Under the pieces are notes generated by a model. That model was given only the letters and a program-made list of their open reading frames with translations, made no database searches and had not been told where the DNA came from. This document shows positions 1 to 9,309 of a DNA stretch of 21,866 nucleotides, piece by piece. Made by a program: the position numbers and the translations under genes. Source of the stretch: Perlabentimonas sp964554585 (GTDB taxonomy: Bacteria; Bacteroidota; Bacteroidia; Bacteroidales; Tenuifilaceae); the NCBI GenBank assembly GCA_964554585.1, contig CAZKPD010000030.1, positions 1 through 21,866 of the forward strand. The letters are read 5' to 3'. Positions within the stretch are counted from its first letter, which is position 1, and every line of letters begins with the position of its first letter.

Positions 1-169
1 ACCACAAAAGGAACATCTATCGCTATTTTTCATCTTTCAAGTTTCTTTGTTCTGAACTCCGCCACAAAGGTAATACATTTAGCGCAATGCTTTTACTCGC
101 TTAATGGGCTTTTGGAATGGTAGTGTAGCTGTATTGGGTAATGGGAATAGATAGGTGTAATGAATGTGC
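1..169. other. Left-edge region with no recognisable gene
   Basis: I see no coding region with family resemblance here. Read leftward, a TACCTTTG box at 65-72 matches the Bacteroidetes -7 consensus TAnnTTTG, so a leftward gene may begin just outside the window. The only nearby upstream TTG (85-87) is about 12 bp away instead of the usual 19-21, so this is half a promoter at best. Confidence 0.3.
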
Positions 170-200
170 AAAAAAAAACCAACCCGTATAAGAGTTGATT
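170..200 (-). terminator. Intrinsic terminator of the tRNA-Ala/tRNA-Gly transcript
   Basis: Read leftward, a 9-bp stem (192-200 paired with 177-185, two G-U pairs) encloses a 6-nt loop and is followed directly by a run of at least seven T. It starts four bases after the CCA end of the tRNA-Gly gene, so it should end the tRNA transcript. Confidence 0.8.
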
Positions 201-203
201 TCA

Positions 204-278
204 TGGAGCGGGAAATGGGGATCGAACCCACGACCCTTAGCTTGGGAAGCTAATGCTCTACCACTGAGCTACTCCCGC
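204..278 (-). tRNA. tRNA-Gly (anticodon CCC)
   Basis: The complementary strand folds into a full cloverleaf. The acceptor stem is GCGGGAG paired with TTCCCGC, with one G-U pair. The anticodon stem TTAGC/GCTAA encloses the loop TTCCCAA, so the anticodon is CCC and reads GGG. The T arm carries TTCGATC, the discriminator base is T, and CCA is encoded at 204-206. It lies seven bases after tRNA-Ala and shares that gene's promoter and the terminator at 170-200. Confidence 0.95.
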
Positions 279-285
279 AAAAAAA

Positions 286-362
<77 letters not shown>

Positions 363-429
363 AAATGATAAAGAACTAACAATTTGCTGCCGTTACTAAG
401 CAATAAAGTGCTTGATATAGGAGCGAGGG

Positions 430-460
430 CAAAAGTATATATATTTTTTAAATCTACAAA
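430..460 (-). promoter_or_regulatory. Promoter of the tRNA-Ala/tRNA-Gly operon
   Basis: Read leftward, TTTG (457-460) is followed after exactly 19 bp by TACTTTTG (430-437). This is a full match to the Bacteroidetes sigma factor consensus TTTG-N19-TAnnTTTG. Transcription would start about 60 bases before the tRNA-Ala 5' end, leaving a leader to be removed during processing. Confidence 0.8.
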
Positions 461-536
461 GCGGCTGTTGGCTTTAATAATATTTGAATATAAGCAATTT
501 TTTTTATTGCTTTGCCGTTATAAATATGCAGAATAA

Positions 537-567
537 TTGAATCTGTATAATAATAGTTGTAACTTTA
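537..567 (+). promoter_or_regulatory. Probable promoter of the tonB-like gene
   Basis: TTG at 537-539 is followed after 20 bp by TAACTTTA (560-567), which matches TAnnTTTG in all but the last base. Transcription would begin near 574, giving a leader of under 20 nt before the ATG at 591. A short A/T-rich inverted repeat (GCAAT/ATTGC, about 496-512) lies just upstream and has no assigned role. Confidence 0.6.
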
Positions 568-590
568 CAGTCCCAAAATAACTGATAATT

Positions 591-1283
591 ATGGAACTAA
601 AAAAGAATCCAAAAGCAGACCTAGAGAATTGGAAGCTAATCTTTACGGAGATTGGATTGGTTATAGCCATAGGTATTGCGCTAGCGGCTTTTGAGTGGCA
701 AACTGCAGGGGGAGTTAAAACAGAACTCATTTCGTTGCAGGAAGTTGAAATGGAAGAGGAGCTAATCCCCATCACAAAAGCTGAGGAGCTAAAACCACCA
801 CCACCACCTGCACAGCCCGTTCAAATTATCGATATTATCAATATTGTTCAGGATGATGTGGATATTGATGATGATGTTGACCTGTTTGATATGGAGTTTG
901 ATGAGCATCTTGTGGTAAATATTATTGACTTTACCGGTGATGATGAGGAGGAGTTCGAAGAGGAAGAGATTTTCGTGATCGTGGAGGATATGCCCGGATT
1001 TGCCGGAGGCGATAGCGATAAATTCCGCGAGTACATTGCCAGTAACCTAAGATATCCTGAGATTGCCTCAGAAAACGGTATCCATGGTAGAGTTTGGGTT
1101 GCATTTGTGGTAGAGGGCGATGGTCGTCTGTCCAATGTAAGAGTTATGCGTGGGGTTGACCCCGCTCTGGATAGAGAAGCCGTTAGGGTGGTTCAGTCTA
1201 GCCCCAAATGGAAGCCCGGTACACAACGGGGAAAACCGGTAAGGGTTTCGTTTACGTTCCCTATCAACTTTGTACTGCAATAA
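591..1283 (+). CDS. Energy transducer TonB family protein
   Basis: This 230-residue protein has the TonB layout. A short cytoplasmic N-terminus is followed by one membrane anchor (about residues 16-36), a short proline stretch (PPPPPAQP, about 69-76), a periplasmic spacer, and a C-terminal TonB domain from about residue 145. That domain contains the typical YPEIASENGIHGRVWVAFVV pattern and ends in a FTFPINF strand. TonB passes proton-motive force from ExbB/ExbD to outer-membrane TonB-dependent receptors. ExbB, ExbD and receptor genes are not in the window, so its partner is unknown. The spacer is unusual, being strongly acidic (about residues 87-128) instead of Pro/Lys-rich. The start fits the short leader from the promoter at 537-567, and a terminator at 1313-1342 makes the gene monocistronic. 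Confidence 0.88.
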   Translation: MELKKNPKADLENWKLIFTEIGLVIAIGIALAAFEWQTAGGVKTELISLQEVEMEEELIPITKAEELKPPPPPAQPVQIIDIINIVQDDVDIDDDVDLFDMEFDEHLVVNIIDFTGDDEEEFEEEEIFVIVEDMPGFAGGDSDKFREYIASNLRYPEIASENGIHGRVWVAFVVEGDGRLSNVRVMRGVDPALDREAVRVVQSSPKWKPGTQRGKPVRVSFTFPINFVLQ

Positions 1284-1312
1284 AAACCGACAGGTTTAAT
1301 GTATGATATGTT

Positions 1313-1342
1313 AAAACCCTGATCGCGATCAGGGTTTTTTTT
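1313..1342 (+). terminator. Intrinsic terminator after the tonB-like gene
   Basis: A perfect palindrome with arms AAAACCCTGATC and GATCAGGGTTTT, meeting at a central CG, is followed by extra T residues (eight in all on the + strand). It lies about 30 bases after the tonB stop and 30 before hflX. The symmetry would also allow some leftward termination. Confidence 0.85.
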
Positions 1343-1371
1343 ACCTAATATTTTTTAATGTTTATTGCCTA

Positions 1372-2565
1372 ATGATTGAACACCAAGAAACCGTTAATGA
1401 GCTGGAATCAGCAGTGCTGGTGGGTGTACATATAAAAAGCCAACATGAGGAGTTGACTACTGAGCATTTGGATGAGTTGGCATTTCTGGCCGAGACCGCC
1501 GGAGTCAAAGTGTTGAGAAACTTTGTTCAAAAACTGCCCATACCCGATTCGCAATTCTTTATTGGTTCGGGTAAAGTGGCTGAGATAAAGGCATATCTGG
1601 ATGAGCACAATGTGGGGCTGGTTATCTTTGACGATGAGCTATCGCCCTCACAGCTAAGGAATTTGGAACGTGAATTTGAGCGAAGAATCATTGACCGTAC
1701 CAACCTTATCCTCGATATATTTGCCCAAAGGGCAAAAACGGCCCACGCCAAAACCCAGGTAGAGCTGGCGCAATATCAGTATTTACTTCCACGGCTTACC
1801 CGAATGTGGACACACCTTGACCGACAGCGTGGGGGGGTGGGTATGAGAGGGCCCGGCGAAAGGGAGATAGAGACGGACCGTAGGATTATTCGTGAGCGGA
1901 TATCCAAGCTTAAAAAAGATTTGGAGGATATTGACCGGCAGATGTTTACCCAACGGAAGAGTAGAGGAGCTCTGGTTAGAGCCTCTTTGGTGGGCTACAC
2001 CAATGTGGGTAAATCAACCATAATGAACTTGTTGAGCAAATCGGATGTGTTTGCTGAGGATAAGCTATTTGCCACGCTGGATACCACGGTTCGGAAGGTG
2101 GTAATTGATAATCTTCCCTTCCTGCTATCCGACACGGTGGGGTTTATCCGAAAGCTGCCGCATCAGTTGGTGGAGTCGTTTAAATCGACCCTTGATGAGG
2201 TGCGCGAAGCCGATGTTATCATTCATGTGGTGGATATCTCGCATGCGGCGTTTGAGGAACAGCTTGCTGTTGTGAACCAAACCCTACGGGAGATTGGGGT
2301 GGAGAATAAACCAATGCTGTTGGTGTTCAATAAGATTGATGCCTACAGCTGGGTTGAGCAGGGTGAGTATGACGCATTGCCCGCCACCAAAGAGAATTTT
2401 AGCCTCGAAGACCTTAAGCGAACCTGGATGGCCAAAAGCAATTCGCCCTGTATCTTCTTATCCGCCAAGGAGAGAACCAATCTGGACGAGTTTAGGCAGG
2501 AGCTGTACAATATGCTGGCCGATATCCATAAGGCCCGATATCCTAAGGATAACTTTTTGTATTAG
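1372..2565 (+). CDS. hflX: GTPase HflX (ribosome-splitting/recycling factor)
   Basis: This 397-residue protein is a typical HflX. The N-terminal HflX domain (about 1-200) includes the glycine-rich GGVGMRGPGE stretch and a basic coiled-coil segment near 175-195. The G domain follows, with P-loop GYTNVGKST (208-216), DTVGF (254-258), NKID (320-323) and a late SAKE motif. HflX binds GTP and the large ribosomal subunit and splits stalled 70S ribosomes under stress. The ATG at 1372 is chosen because the ATG at 1359 meets a stop after four codons. The gene ends 17 bp from the end of the convergent asd gene. No clear promoter could be placed between the tonB terminator and this start. Confidence 0.95.
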   Translation: MIEHQETVNELESAVLVGVHIKSQHEELTTEHLDELAFLAETAGVKVLRNFVQKLPIPDSQFFIGSGKVAEIKAYLDEHNVGLVIFDDELSPSQLRNLEREFERRIIDRTNLILDIFAQRAKTAHAKTQVELAQYQYLLPRLTRMWTHLDRQRGGVGMRGPGEREIETDRRIIRERISKLKKDLEDIDRQMFTQRKSRGALVRASLVGYTNVGKSTIMNLLSKSDVFAEDKLFATLDTTVRKVVIDNLPFLLSDTVGFIRKLPHQLVESFKSTLDEVREADVIIHVVDISHAAFEEQLAVVNQTLREIGVENKPMLLVFNKIDAYSWVEQGEYDALPATKENFSLEDLKRTWMAKSNSPCIFLSAKERTNLDEFRQELYNMLADIHKARYPKDNFLY

Positions 2566-2582
2566 AGTATCTGCTTCGGAGT

Positions 2583-3569
2583 TTAGCGTACGTTTTTATA
2601 GAGATACTCTACTATTTGTACCGCATTGGTGGCAGCTCCTTTGCGTAGGTTGTCGGCCACAATCCATAGGTTTAGGCTTTTGGGTTGCGAAAGGTCTCGA
2701 CGGATACGGCCCACAAAAACCTCATTCTTGCCTCTTGAGCTGAGGGGCATGGGGTAAATATTTTTATCGGGGTCATCTTGAACCACAACACCCGGGGCGT
2801 TGTGTAAAATCGTTTTCACCTGCGACAGCTCAAAATCATTCTCAAACTCAATGTTAACCGCTTCGGAGTGACCGCCCAAAACGGGGACTCTTACCACCGT
2901 GGCGGTGGTATTAATATGGGGTGCGCTCAAAATTTTTCGGGTTTCGTGTACCAACTTGGTTTCCTCCGTAGTGTACCCATCCTCATCAAAAACTCCTCCG
3001 TGGGGCAGGCAGTTCAGGTCAATGCGGTGAGGGTAAACCATCTCCCCTTTAATTTCCTTGCGCTCATTCTCCAGCTGCTGTACCGCTTTTGCTCCCGTTC
3101 CGGTAACCGATTGGTAGGTAGAAATCACCAGCCTTTTAATATTAAATGCTTTGTGCAGTGGAGCCAATGCAACCACCAGCTGTATGGTAGAGCAGTTGGG
3201 GTTGGCAATTATCTTATCCTCTTTCGTAAGTAGCTGGCCGTTAACTTCGGGAACAATCAGCTTAATATTCTTGTCCATGCGCCATGCGCTGGAGTTATCT
3301 ACCACCACACAACCTGCCTGTGCAAATTGGGGTGCCCACTGTTTCGAAATGGTTCCCCCGGCAGAAAAAATGGCAATTTGAGGATGCATCCCAATTGCCT
3401 GCTGCAAGCCCACGACCGTATAATCTTTTTCTTTAAATTGGACTGTTTTTCCAACCGATTTCTCCGAGGCTACCGGAATAAGTTGGCTGATGGGAAGGTT
3501 AAATTCTTCTAATACTTTTAATATTTGGGTGCCCACTAAACCTGTACAACCCACAACGGCAATTCGCAT
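2583..3569 (-). CDS. asd: Aspartate-semialdehyde dehydrogenase
   Basis: The 328-residue enzyme reduces beta-aspartyl phosphate to aspartate semialdehyde with NADPH, the branch point to lysine/diaminopimelate, threonine and methionine. An N-terminal Rossmann motif GCTGLVG (7-13) binds NADP. The catalytic cysteine lies in NPNCST (Cys126), with SVTGTGAKAVQQL downstream and the active-site histidine in GGHSEA (His234). The length fits the family. The start codon is 57 bp from the divergent secreted-protein gene, so their promoters must overlap or lie within coding sequence. I could not identify a convincing -33/-7 pair for either. Its 3' end faces hflX. Confidence 0.96.
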   Translation of the reverse strand: MRIAVVGCTGLVGTQILKVLEEFNLPISQLIPVASEKSVGKTVQFKEKDYTVVGLQQAIGMHPQIAIFSAGGTISKQWAPQFAQAGCVVVDNSSAWRMDKNIKLIVPEVNGQLLTKEDKIIANPNCSTIQLVVALAPLHKAFNIKRLVISTYQSVTGTGAKAVQQLENERKEIKGEMVYPHRIDLNCLPHGGVFDEDGYTTEETKLVHETRKILSAPHINTTATVVRVPVLGGHSEAVNIEFENDFELSQVKTILHNAPGVVVQDDPDKNIYPMPLSSRGKNEVFVGRIRRDLSQPKSLNLWIVADNLRKGAATNAVQIVEYLYKNVR

Positions 3570-3626
3570 GGTAGTGCATTTTTTTATTACTTTGTAAAAG
3601 TAGTGTTTTCAACAAACTTTTTTGCC

Positions 3627-6600
3627 ATGAAAACTTATTTGTCCATTTTTTTCGCCCTGCTGTTGCCAGCTTTTCTGACGACACAAACCATCAATTATAA
3701 TTTCGAGGATAGTGATTTAAGCCTTTGGGCACAGTATCCAGCGGATAGGTGGGCACTAACCACGACTAGCCCAATTGGCGGTACGCAATCGCTAAAACAT
3801 GCGCTCACCAGTGGTGCGGGCACCGACAGGATTTCTGTGGAACTACCTTTGTGGGATGAGGATCAGGGAGATATTACCTGGCGATTTAAGCTGAGGCATG
3901 GATGGAATCCTGCTGCCACCAACCATTGGGCGGTCTTTATCAGCTGTGATAAGGATGCGCAGGGGATGATTGCTGCGGAAAATCCCAATGGGTATGCCGT
4001 GGGGGTTAACCTTACTGGTAGCGATGATATATTGAAACTATACAGGGTTGATAATGGCAGCTATGCTCCAATCATCACCTCGGGGGTAAATTGGGAAATG
4101 CAGATTGGACGGACCACTGCCGGGGCAGTGGAGGTGGAGCGTAGGACTGATGGAACCTTTACTCTTAAGGTTGCAGTTGATGGCGATTATAATAGTTTGC
4201 AAAATGAGGGTTCATCGGTTGATTTAACCCATCCCGTAGGGAATCATTTTGGCATCTACTTTTTATACACCACATCAGCAGCAGGTTTGCTTACGGTAGA
4301 CGATATCAGCTTTGCCTATACCCCTCAAAATATCAATAACCATGATGCCATAGTTTCTGCACCCGAAGCGCATATTGCCGGAGGGATGATCAGCTCCCTT
4401 GCGGTTACTCCGCAACAAGCAGTTGAGGTGTTGCGGTTTAAAATTACCGATCAGGGTACATCCGACGGTTTGCCCACCCATGTAACCCGTATGAGGTTCA
4501 GCTCTGTTGCTTCGCCTATGGCAGCCAATCTGTCTGAAACCGTTGGGGGTATAGCTCTGAAAGGAGCGAGTGGTACTATTCCCATTGAAAGCCTGTCCAT
4601 CTCATCCAGCACCATTGATGTGGAGTTAGAACCCCAATCACTGGTCGTTGCAGATGGATCCTCAGGGGAGTTCACATTGTTGTTATACTTAACCGCAGAG
4701 GGTGTTGTTAATCAATCTATCATTCAGCTGGCTGTGAGCACTCAAAACCATGGCTGGACAGCTCACCATGTGGGGTCGGGCTTTGCGCAGGAATTTCCTG
4801 CGCAGGTTCTTTCCAATCCGTTTACCATTGAGGTGTTGGGTACTCATCTCCATTTTATGCAGTACCCTCACTCGCTTTCCCTAAACGAGCCCTTTGATGT
4901 AGAGGCTAAGGTTACCGATTTGTATGGCAATATTGCCACGTCACACAATCAGTCGGGGATAACATTGGCCATTGCGCATGGAGCGGGTATGCTCTTACCC
5001 CAATCGGCATTGGAAAGCCCTGCCGTGAACGGCATTGTGCAGTGGAATGGGATAACCTATAACGGTAGCGACAGCTTTTCGCTAAAGGCTTTTGGCACAG
5101 GGCTTGAACCCGCCCAGGGCGATCTAATCGCTGTGATGAACGACCCCACTACTGTTGTGCTCCCTCCAACTTCACAGCCTTTGGGTGGTTCTATTTCATC
5201 AACCCTAACACAACCCGGACAGGCAATAGAGGTGTTGAAGTTTACTATTTCTGATGCCGGGTTGAGTGACGGACTACCCACTTATGTGCAACAGATGGTC
5301 GTTAAACGTCCATCGGGCATGGCATCCTTTAGTACCCATATTTCAGGGATTGTAATTAGGGTAAACGGGCAGATTGCCTCCGTGGGCAATCCGCAAATCC
5401 TCGCGGCTTCCATTGCCATTCCCGTACCCATGGGAGCTATAACCATTCCCGATGGTCAATGGGTTGAGGTGTCCGGTGCAATTTATCTCAAGAGTAGTGG
5501 GCTTACGAATGGTGCACAGCTGCGATTTATGGTGGATAGTGCCGACCATGGCTTTTTGGCCTATGCCAATGGATCAGGTTTTGCACCTACTTTTGCCGAG
5601 GTAGTTAGCTCCAATACGTTTACTGTGGATGTTGAGGCGGTGGGATTAAAGTTCACTTCGGTTCCTAGCAGGGTGGGGTTAAATGAGGAGTTTAGCGTGG
5701 AGGTTTCAGCGGTGGATGCCAATGGTAATGTGGATACGGATGCGATGGGAACGGTTGTTCTCTCAAAAAATAGCGGTAGCGGTACGCTCACTATCCCTGC
5801 TGTGGAGGGTGTTTTAGCAGGAGGGAAATACCAATGGGTAGGATTGTCCTATGATACAGCCGAACCCTTTACCCTGCTTGCCTCCTCACCCATGCTGGAT
5901 GATGTAATTTCGCCCCTAATCTACTGTTCCGATGCCACATNNNNNNNNNNAACCGGTAACCCAACCGGCAGACGGTACGTTGAGCGCGCTGGCCGTTTCA
6001 TCGCCACAGGCTGTGGAGGTGCTCCGGTTTGGAGTGGCCGATTTGGGTACCACCGATGGGCTGCCTACTTATATTACCCGAATGGTTTTTAAGTCATTTG
6101 GGCTACCCACCAATCGCCCATTGAATGAGATGATAGGAGGCGTTTCGCTTTGGCATAATGATGTTGAACTTCCCGTGGAATCTGTTTCAATGGATGGGCA
6201 GAGCCTAACCCTAAACTTCCTAACGGGCGATGTAGTAGTGGCTGATGGTGAAATGTATGAATTTAGCCTAAAGGCTTACCTTAAAAAAGGAGGTCAACAC
6301 CACGGCTCAACCCTATGCATACATATTCCTGCAGCTTCGCATGGCTGGCAGACCTCTACCTTGGGGTCGGCATTTGCCACCGTTTTTAATACCGGAGTGA
6401 TAGGCCCTGTGTTTACGGTAAATGTGGAGGTAACCAGTGTGGCCTTTGTGCAGCAACCCTTTATTGCCACTCTTGATCAAGCGGTAACCTTGGCGGTTGC
6501 TGCAGTGGATGAGTTTTTGAATGTGGATAGGGATGCAATAGGGCAAGTTGAACTGAAATTAGCTAGTGGACCTCTCGGTTTTACTGGCGGTACATCCACT

Positions 6601-9309
6601 TTGGCTTTTAGTGATGGGGTTGCCGTGTGGGATGATATTGTGCTGACCCACGAGGGGCAATACCTGTTTATGAGCCTGTCACCTTTTGGGTATGAAGCGG
6701 TGCTATCGCAAACCATTTGGAGTGGCAATCCTTTGGAGTACATTTTAAAAGAGGATTTTGAGACCGGCTACCCCCAATCCTTTCCACCATCAACCCATTG
6801 GGCGGTTTCTACCGTTTCGCCCATTGAGGGTAACAGCTCCTTAAAACATGCCTTATCGGGTGTGGCGGGGCAAAGCAGTTTACCCATCCCGTTGGGTGTT
6901 GAAAATCTGAATGAGGGTCCTATGCAGTGGTCATTTACCATGCGCAATGGCAATTGGGATCCCACGGGCGATAATGCCTTTTGGTTTGTTTTGGTTTCCG
7001 ATAGTGAATCCATCACAATGGGAGAATACACTGGGTATGCCGTGGGCGTAAACCTTTCGGGTACTACCGATTTGCTTACCCTTTGGCATGTGGATAAAAC
7101 CACAGGGGCAAAACCGCTTATCACCTCATCTTTTGATTGGGATGAGGCCGAAACGGTGGAGGTTAAGGTTACCCGAACACCAAAGGGCGAGTGGGCTTTA
7201 TGGCATAGATCATTGGGTGTAGATGCTTATGACCGCTTGGTGGGGAGTGCTGTGCATTTGGGAGTTACTATTCCCGTAACCTGTGGTCCTGTGTTTAAAT
7301 ATACATCCACAAGAGCAGGAGAGCTGTGGGTGGATAATCTGCACGTTTCTACTTTGGGCTATCCCCCCGTAATCCAAAGTGCAAACTTGCTTAACCTTTC
7401 GGCTGTAACTGTTAAGTTTTCTTCGGAGATTGAATTGCAGGGTGCCTTAAATCCCTCCAACTACCATATTAAGGATATGGGAGGCAACACCTTTAGTGTA
7501 CTTGAGGTTTATCCGCATAGGGATAATCCCGCCCAATTCTCGCTTCGAACTCAGGAGCTGCCCCTTGAGCCATTGACACTCTATGCCCAGGGAATGGTCT
7601 CGGTAACCACCGGAAAAATGGTTAACGACAGTGCACCCATTGGCGTGGGTGCTGCGGGTAATTTTGGGAATCTGGTAATCAATGAGATTATGGCCCGTCC
7701 ATCCGGCACTTCGGGGCTTCCCAATGTGGAGTATGTGGAACTTTACAATAGAACCTCTGAGACCGTGCATCTTGAGGGTTGGAAGTTGACCGGTGGAAGC
7801 AAGGTGGGAACCCTTACCCAAGGGGAGATAGAACCCTACGGGTATGCTATCCTTTCCGGCTCATCAGGGCAAGAGGCGTTGAGCCCCTATGGCAATGCCA
7901 TAAGCGTTACCTCTTTCCCTTCGCTATTAGTTGGTGGTATGTTTTTGGGGTTAAACGATGCCCAGGGTAACCTGATTAGCTGGGTGGAGTACTCCGATAG
8001 CTGGTACAGGGATGATAGCAAGAAGGCAGGGGGTTACTCCCTAGAACGTATTGACCCGGATAATCTGGTGGAGGGTGCGCCCAACTGGATTGCCAGCAAC
8101 GACCCGTCGGGGGGAACCCCCGGCAGGGAGAACTCGGTTAGGGCATCTAATCCTGACAGGACCTCGCCAAGGGTGGTGGAGATTGTTGTGCAAGATGCAG
8201 AGCATATTACGGTGGTTTACTCGGAGGTGATGGACAGCCTTTCCATTACCATGCCACAGGCGTATGATTTAACCGACGGGCTAGGCCATCCCAAATGGTT
8301 AACTACTGCCGGCCCCAAGTACCAAAGGGTGGAGCTGACCCTAAACAAACCTTTGGTTATGGGAGAAATTTATGATTTGTGTTTTTCTGAAACTATTACC
8401 GATTTTTCGGGAAACCCCTTAGTAGAGGGCTGCCGTAAAGTGGCCATCCCTCAATCCCCACAACCCGGTGATGTGGTCATCAACGAGGTGCTGTTTAACC
8501 CCTATGCAGGTGGGGTCGATTTTGTAGAGATTTATAACCGCTCCAATAAGCCCATTAATCTAAAAGATTTAAAAATTGCCAACAGGAATAGGGAAACCCT
8601 TGAATTGAACGAGGTGTATGCTGCATCGGATAGCGCTTGGTTGCTGATGCCGTCCGAGTATGCAGTGCTTTCGGAAAACCCAAGTTTGGTAGCCCTCTTT
8701 TACCATGTGGAGAATCCTCAGGCTATGGTATGGCTTAAAAAGTTACCTTCCTATCCCAACGATGACGGCTATGTAGTGCTTTTGGGAGATAACGGGATTA
8801 TAGATGAACTTCGGTATGATAAGGGGATGCACAATAAGCTACTGTCGGATCCAAAAGGCGTTTCGTTGGAGCGGATAAATCCGGAGCTGCCCACCCACGA
8901 GGCGTCCAGCTGGCAGTCGGCCGCTCAAACGGCCGGGTTTGCCACCCCCACTATGCGTAACTCCCAATATACCGATGCCATTGAGGCGGAGGATGAGTTC
9001 TCCCTTTCGTACGAGATCTTCTCACCCGATGGCGATGGGTTTGAGGATATTCTGCTTATCAACTACCAACTGCCCGAAAGTGGGTATATTGCCAATATTA
9101 TGGTGTTCGACTCCCGAGGCAGAAGGGTAAAACGATTGGCAGCCAATCTGCTTTTGGGAACCGAGGGTTCCATACAGTGGGATGGCTCTAATGATACGGG
9201 GAATAGGGTTTCGTTGGGAGCCTACGTAATCTTTATTGAGGCTTTTGACCTGAAGGGTCAACTAAAGCGGTACAAAAAAACGGTGGTGGTGGCTACTCGG
9301 TTGAGGTAA
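3627..9309 (+). CDS. Giant secreted lamin-tail-domain protein (one gene split by an assembly gap)
   Basis: One gene is interrupted by ten N at 5941-5950. The frame changes across the N run only because its length is not a multiple of three. A Met at 3603 is in frame, but 3627 starts a clean signal peptide (MKTYLSIFFALLLPAFLTTQ). About 1,890 residues are visible. Modules in order: a beta-sandwich-like module A (3696-4317); three B+C repeat units (about 4377-6735), where B contains VEVLRF and DGLPTYV-type motifs and C is filamin/Ig-like; a second A module (6751-7352); an Ig-like domain (7366-7620); lamin-tail domain 1 (from 7672, NLVINEIMARP); an Ig-like domain (8160-8450); lamin-tail domain 2 (8470-8970, DVVINEVLFNP); and a C-terminal domain beginning SPDGDGFED (9025-9306). 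The last resembles CHU_C/FlgD-like domains and may be a type IX secretion signal, which is inference. A cell-surface role is likely; its ligand is unknown. A PAP2 gene follows after 5 bp. Confidence 0.85.
3696..7352 (+). repeat. Internal modular repeats in the giant secreted protein: A-(B-C)x3-A'
   Basis: Module A (3696-4317) recurs as A' (6751-7352). Shared landmarks are SPIGGTQSLKHAL versus SPIEGNSSLKHAL, and NGYAVGVNLTGSDDIL versus TGYAVGVNLSGTTDLL. Between them lie three B+C units whose B parts begin near 4377, 5184 and 5963. Each B carries a VEVLRF/IEVLKF strand followed by DGLPT, and a later HGW or HGF motif. Each C is an Ig/filamin-like unit with an LNEPFDVEAKVTDLYGN-type core. The units are diverged at DNA level, so this is old expansion. 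The assembly gap falls at the C2/B3 junction. Confidence 0.75.
5941..5950. other. Assembly gap (10 N) inside the secreted-protein gene
   Basis: This run of ten N is a placeholder. Upstream codons are in one frame to 5939 and downstream codons resume one frame over at 5953. The reading frame is restored if the true missing length is a multiple of three. Comparison with the linker before the previous B repeat (DPTTVVLPPTSQPLGG) suggests only a few residues are missing. Confidence 0.9.

Noticed and set aside
65..87. Leftward promoter at the left edge
   Set aside because: The TACCTTTG box is good but the -33 element is at the wrong distance, and no gene is visible to the left. It is noted only within the left-edge region.
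2294..2743. Rightward open frame spanning the hflX and asd 3' ends
   Set aside because: It is out of frame with hflX and overlaps asd on the other strand. Its translation is low-complexity shadow sequence with no family resemblance.
3603..3626. Upstream in-frame ATG for the giant secreted protein
   Set aside because: Starting at 3603 would add eight residues in front of a clean signal peptide that begins at 3627, and the extra residues weaken the signal's N-region.
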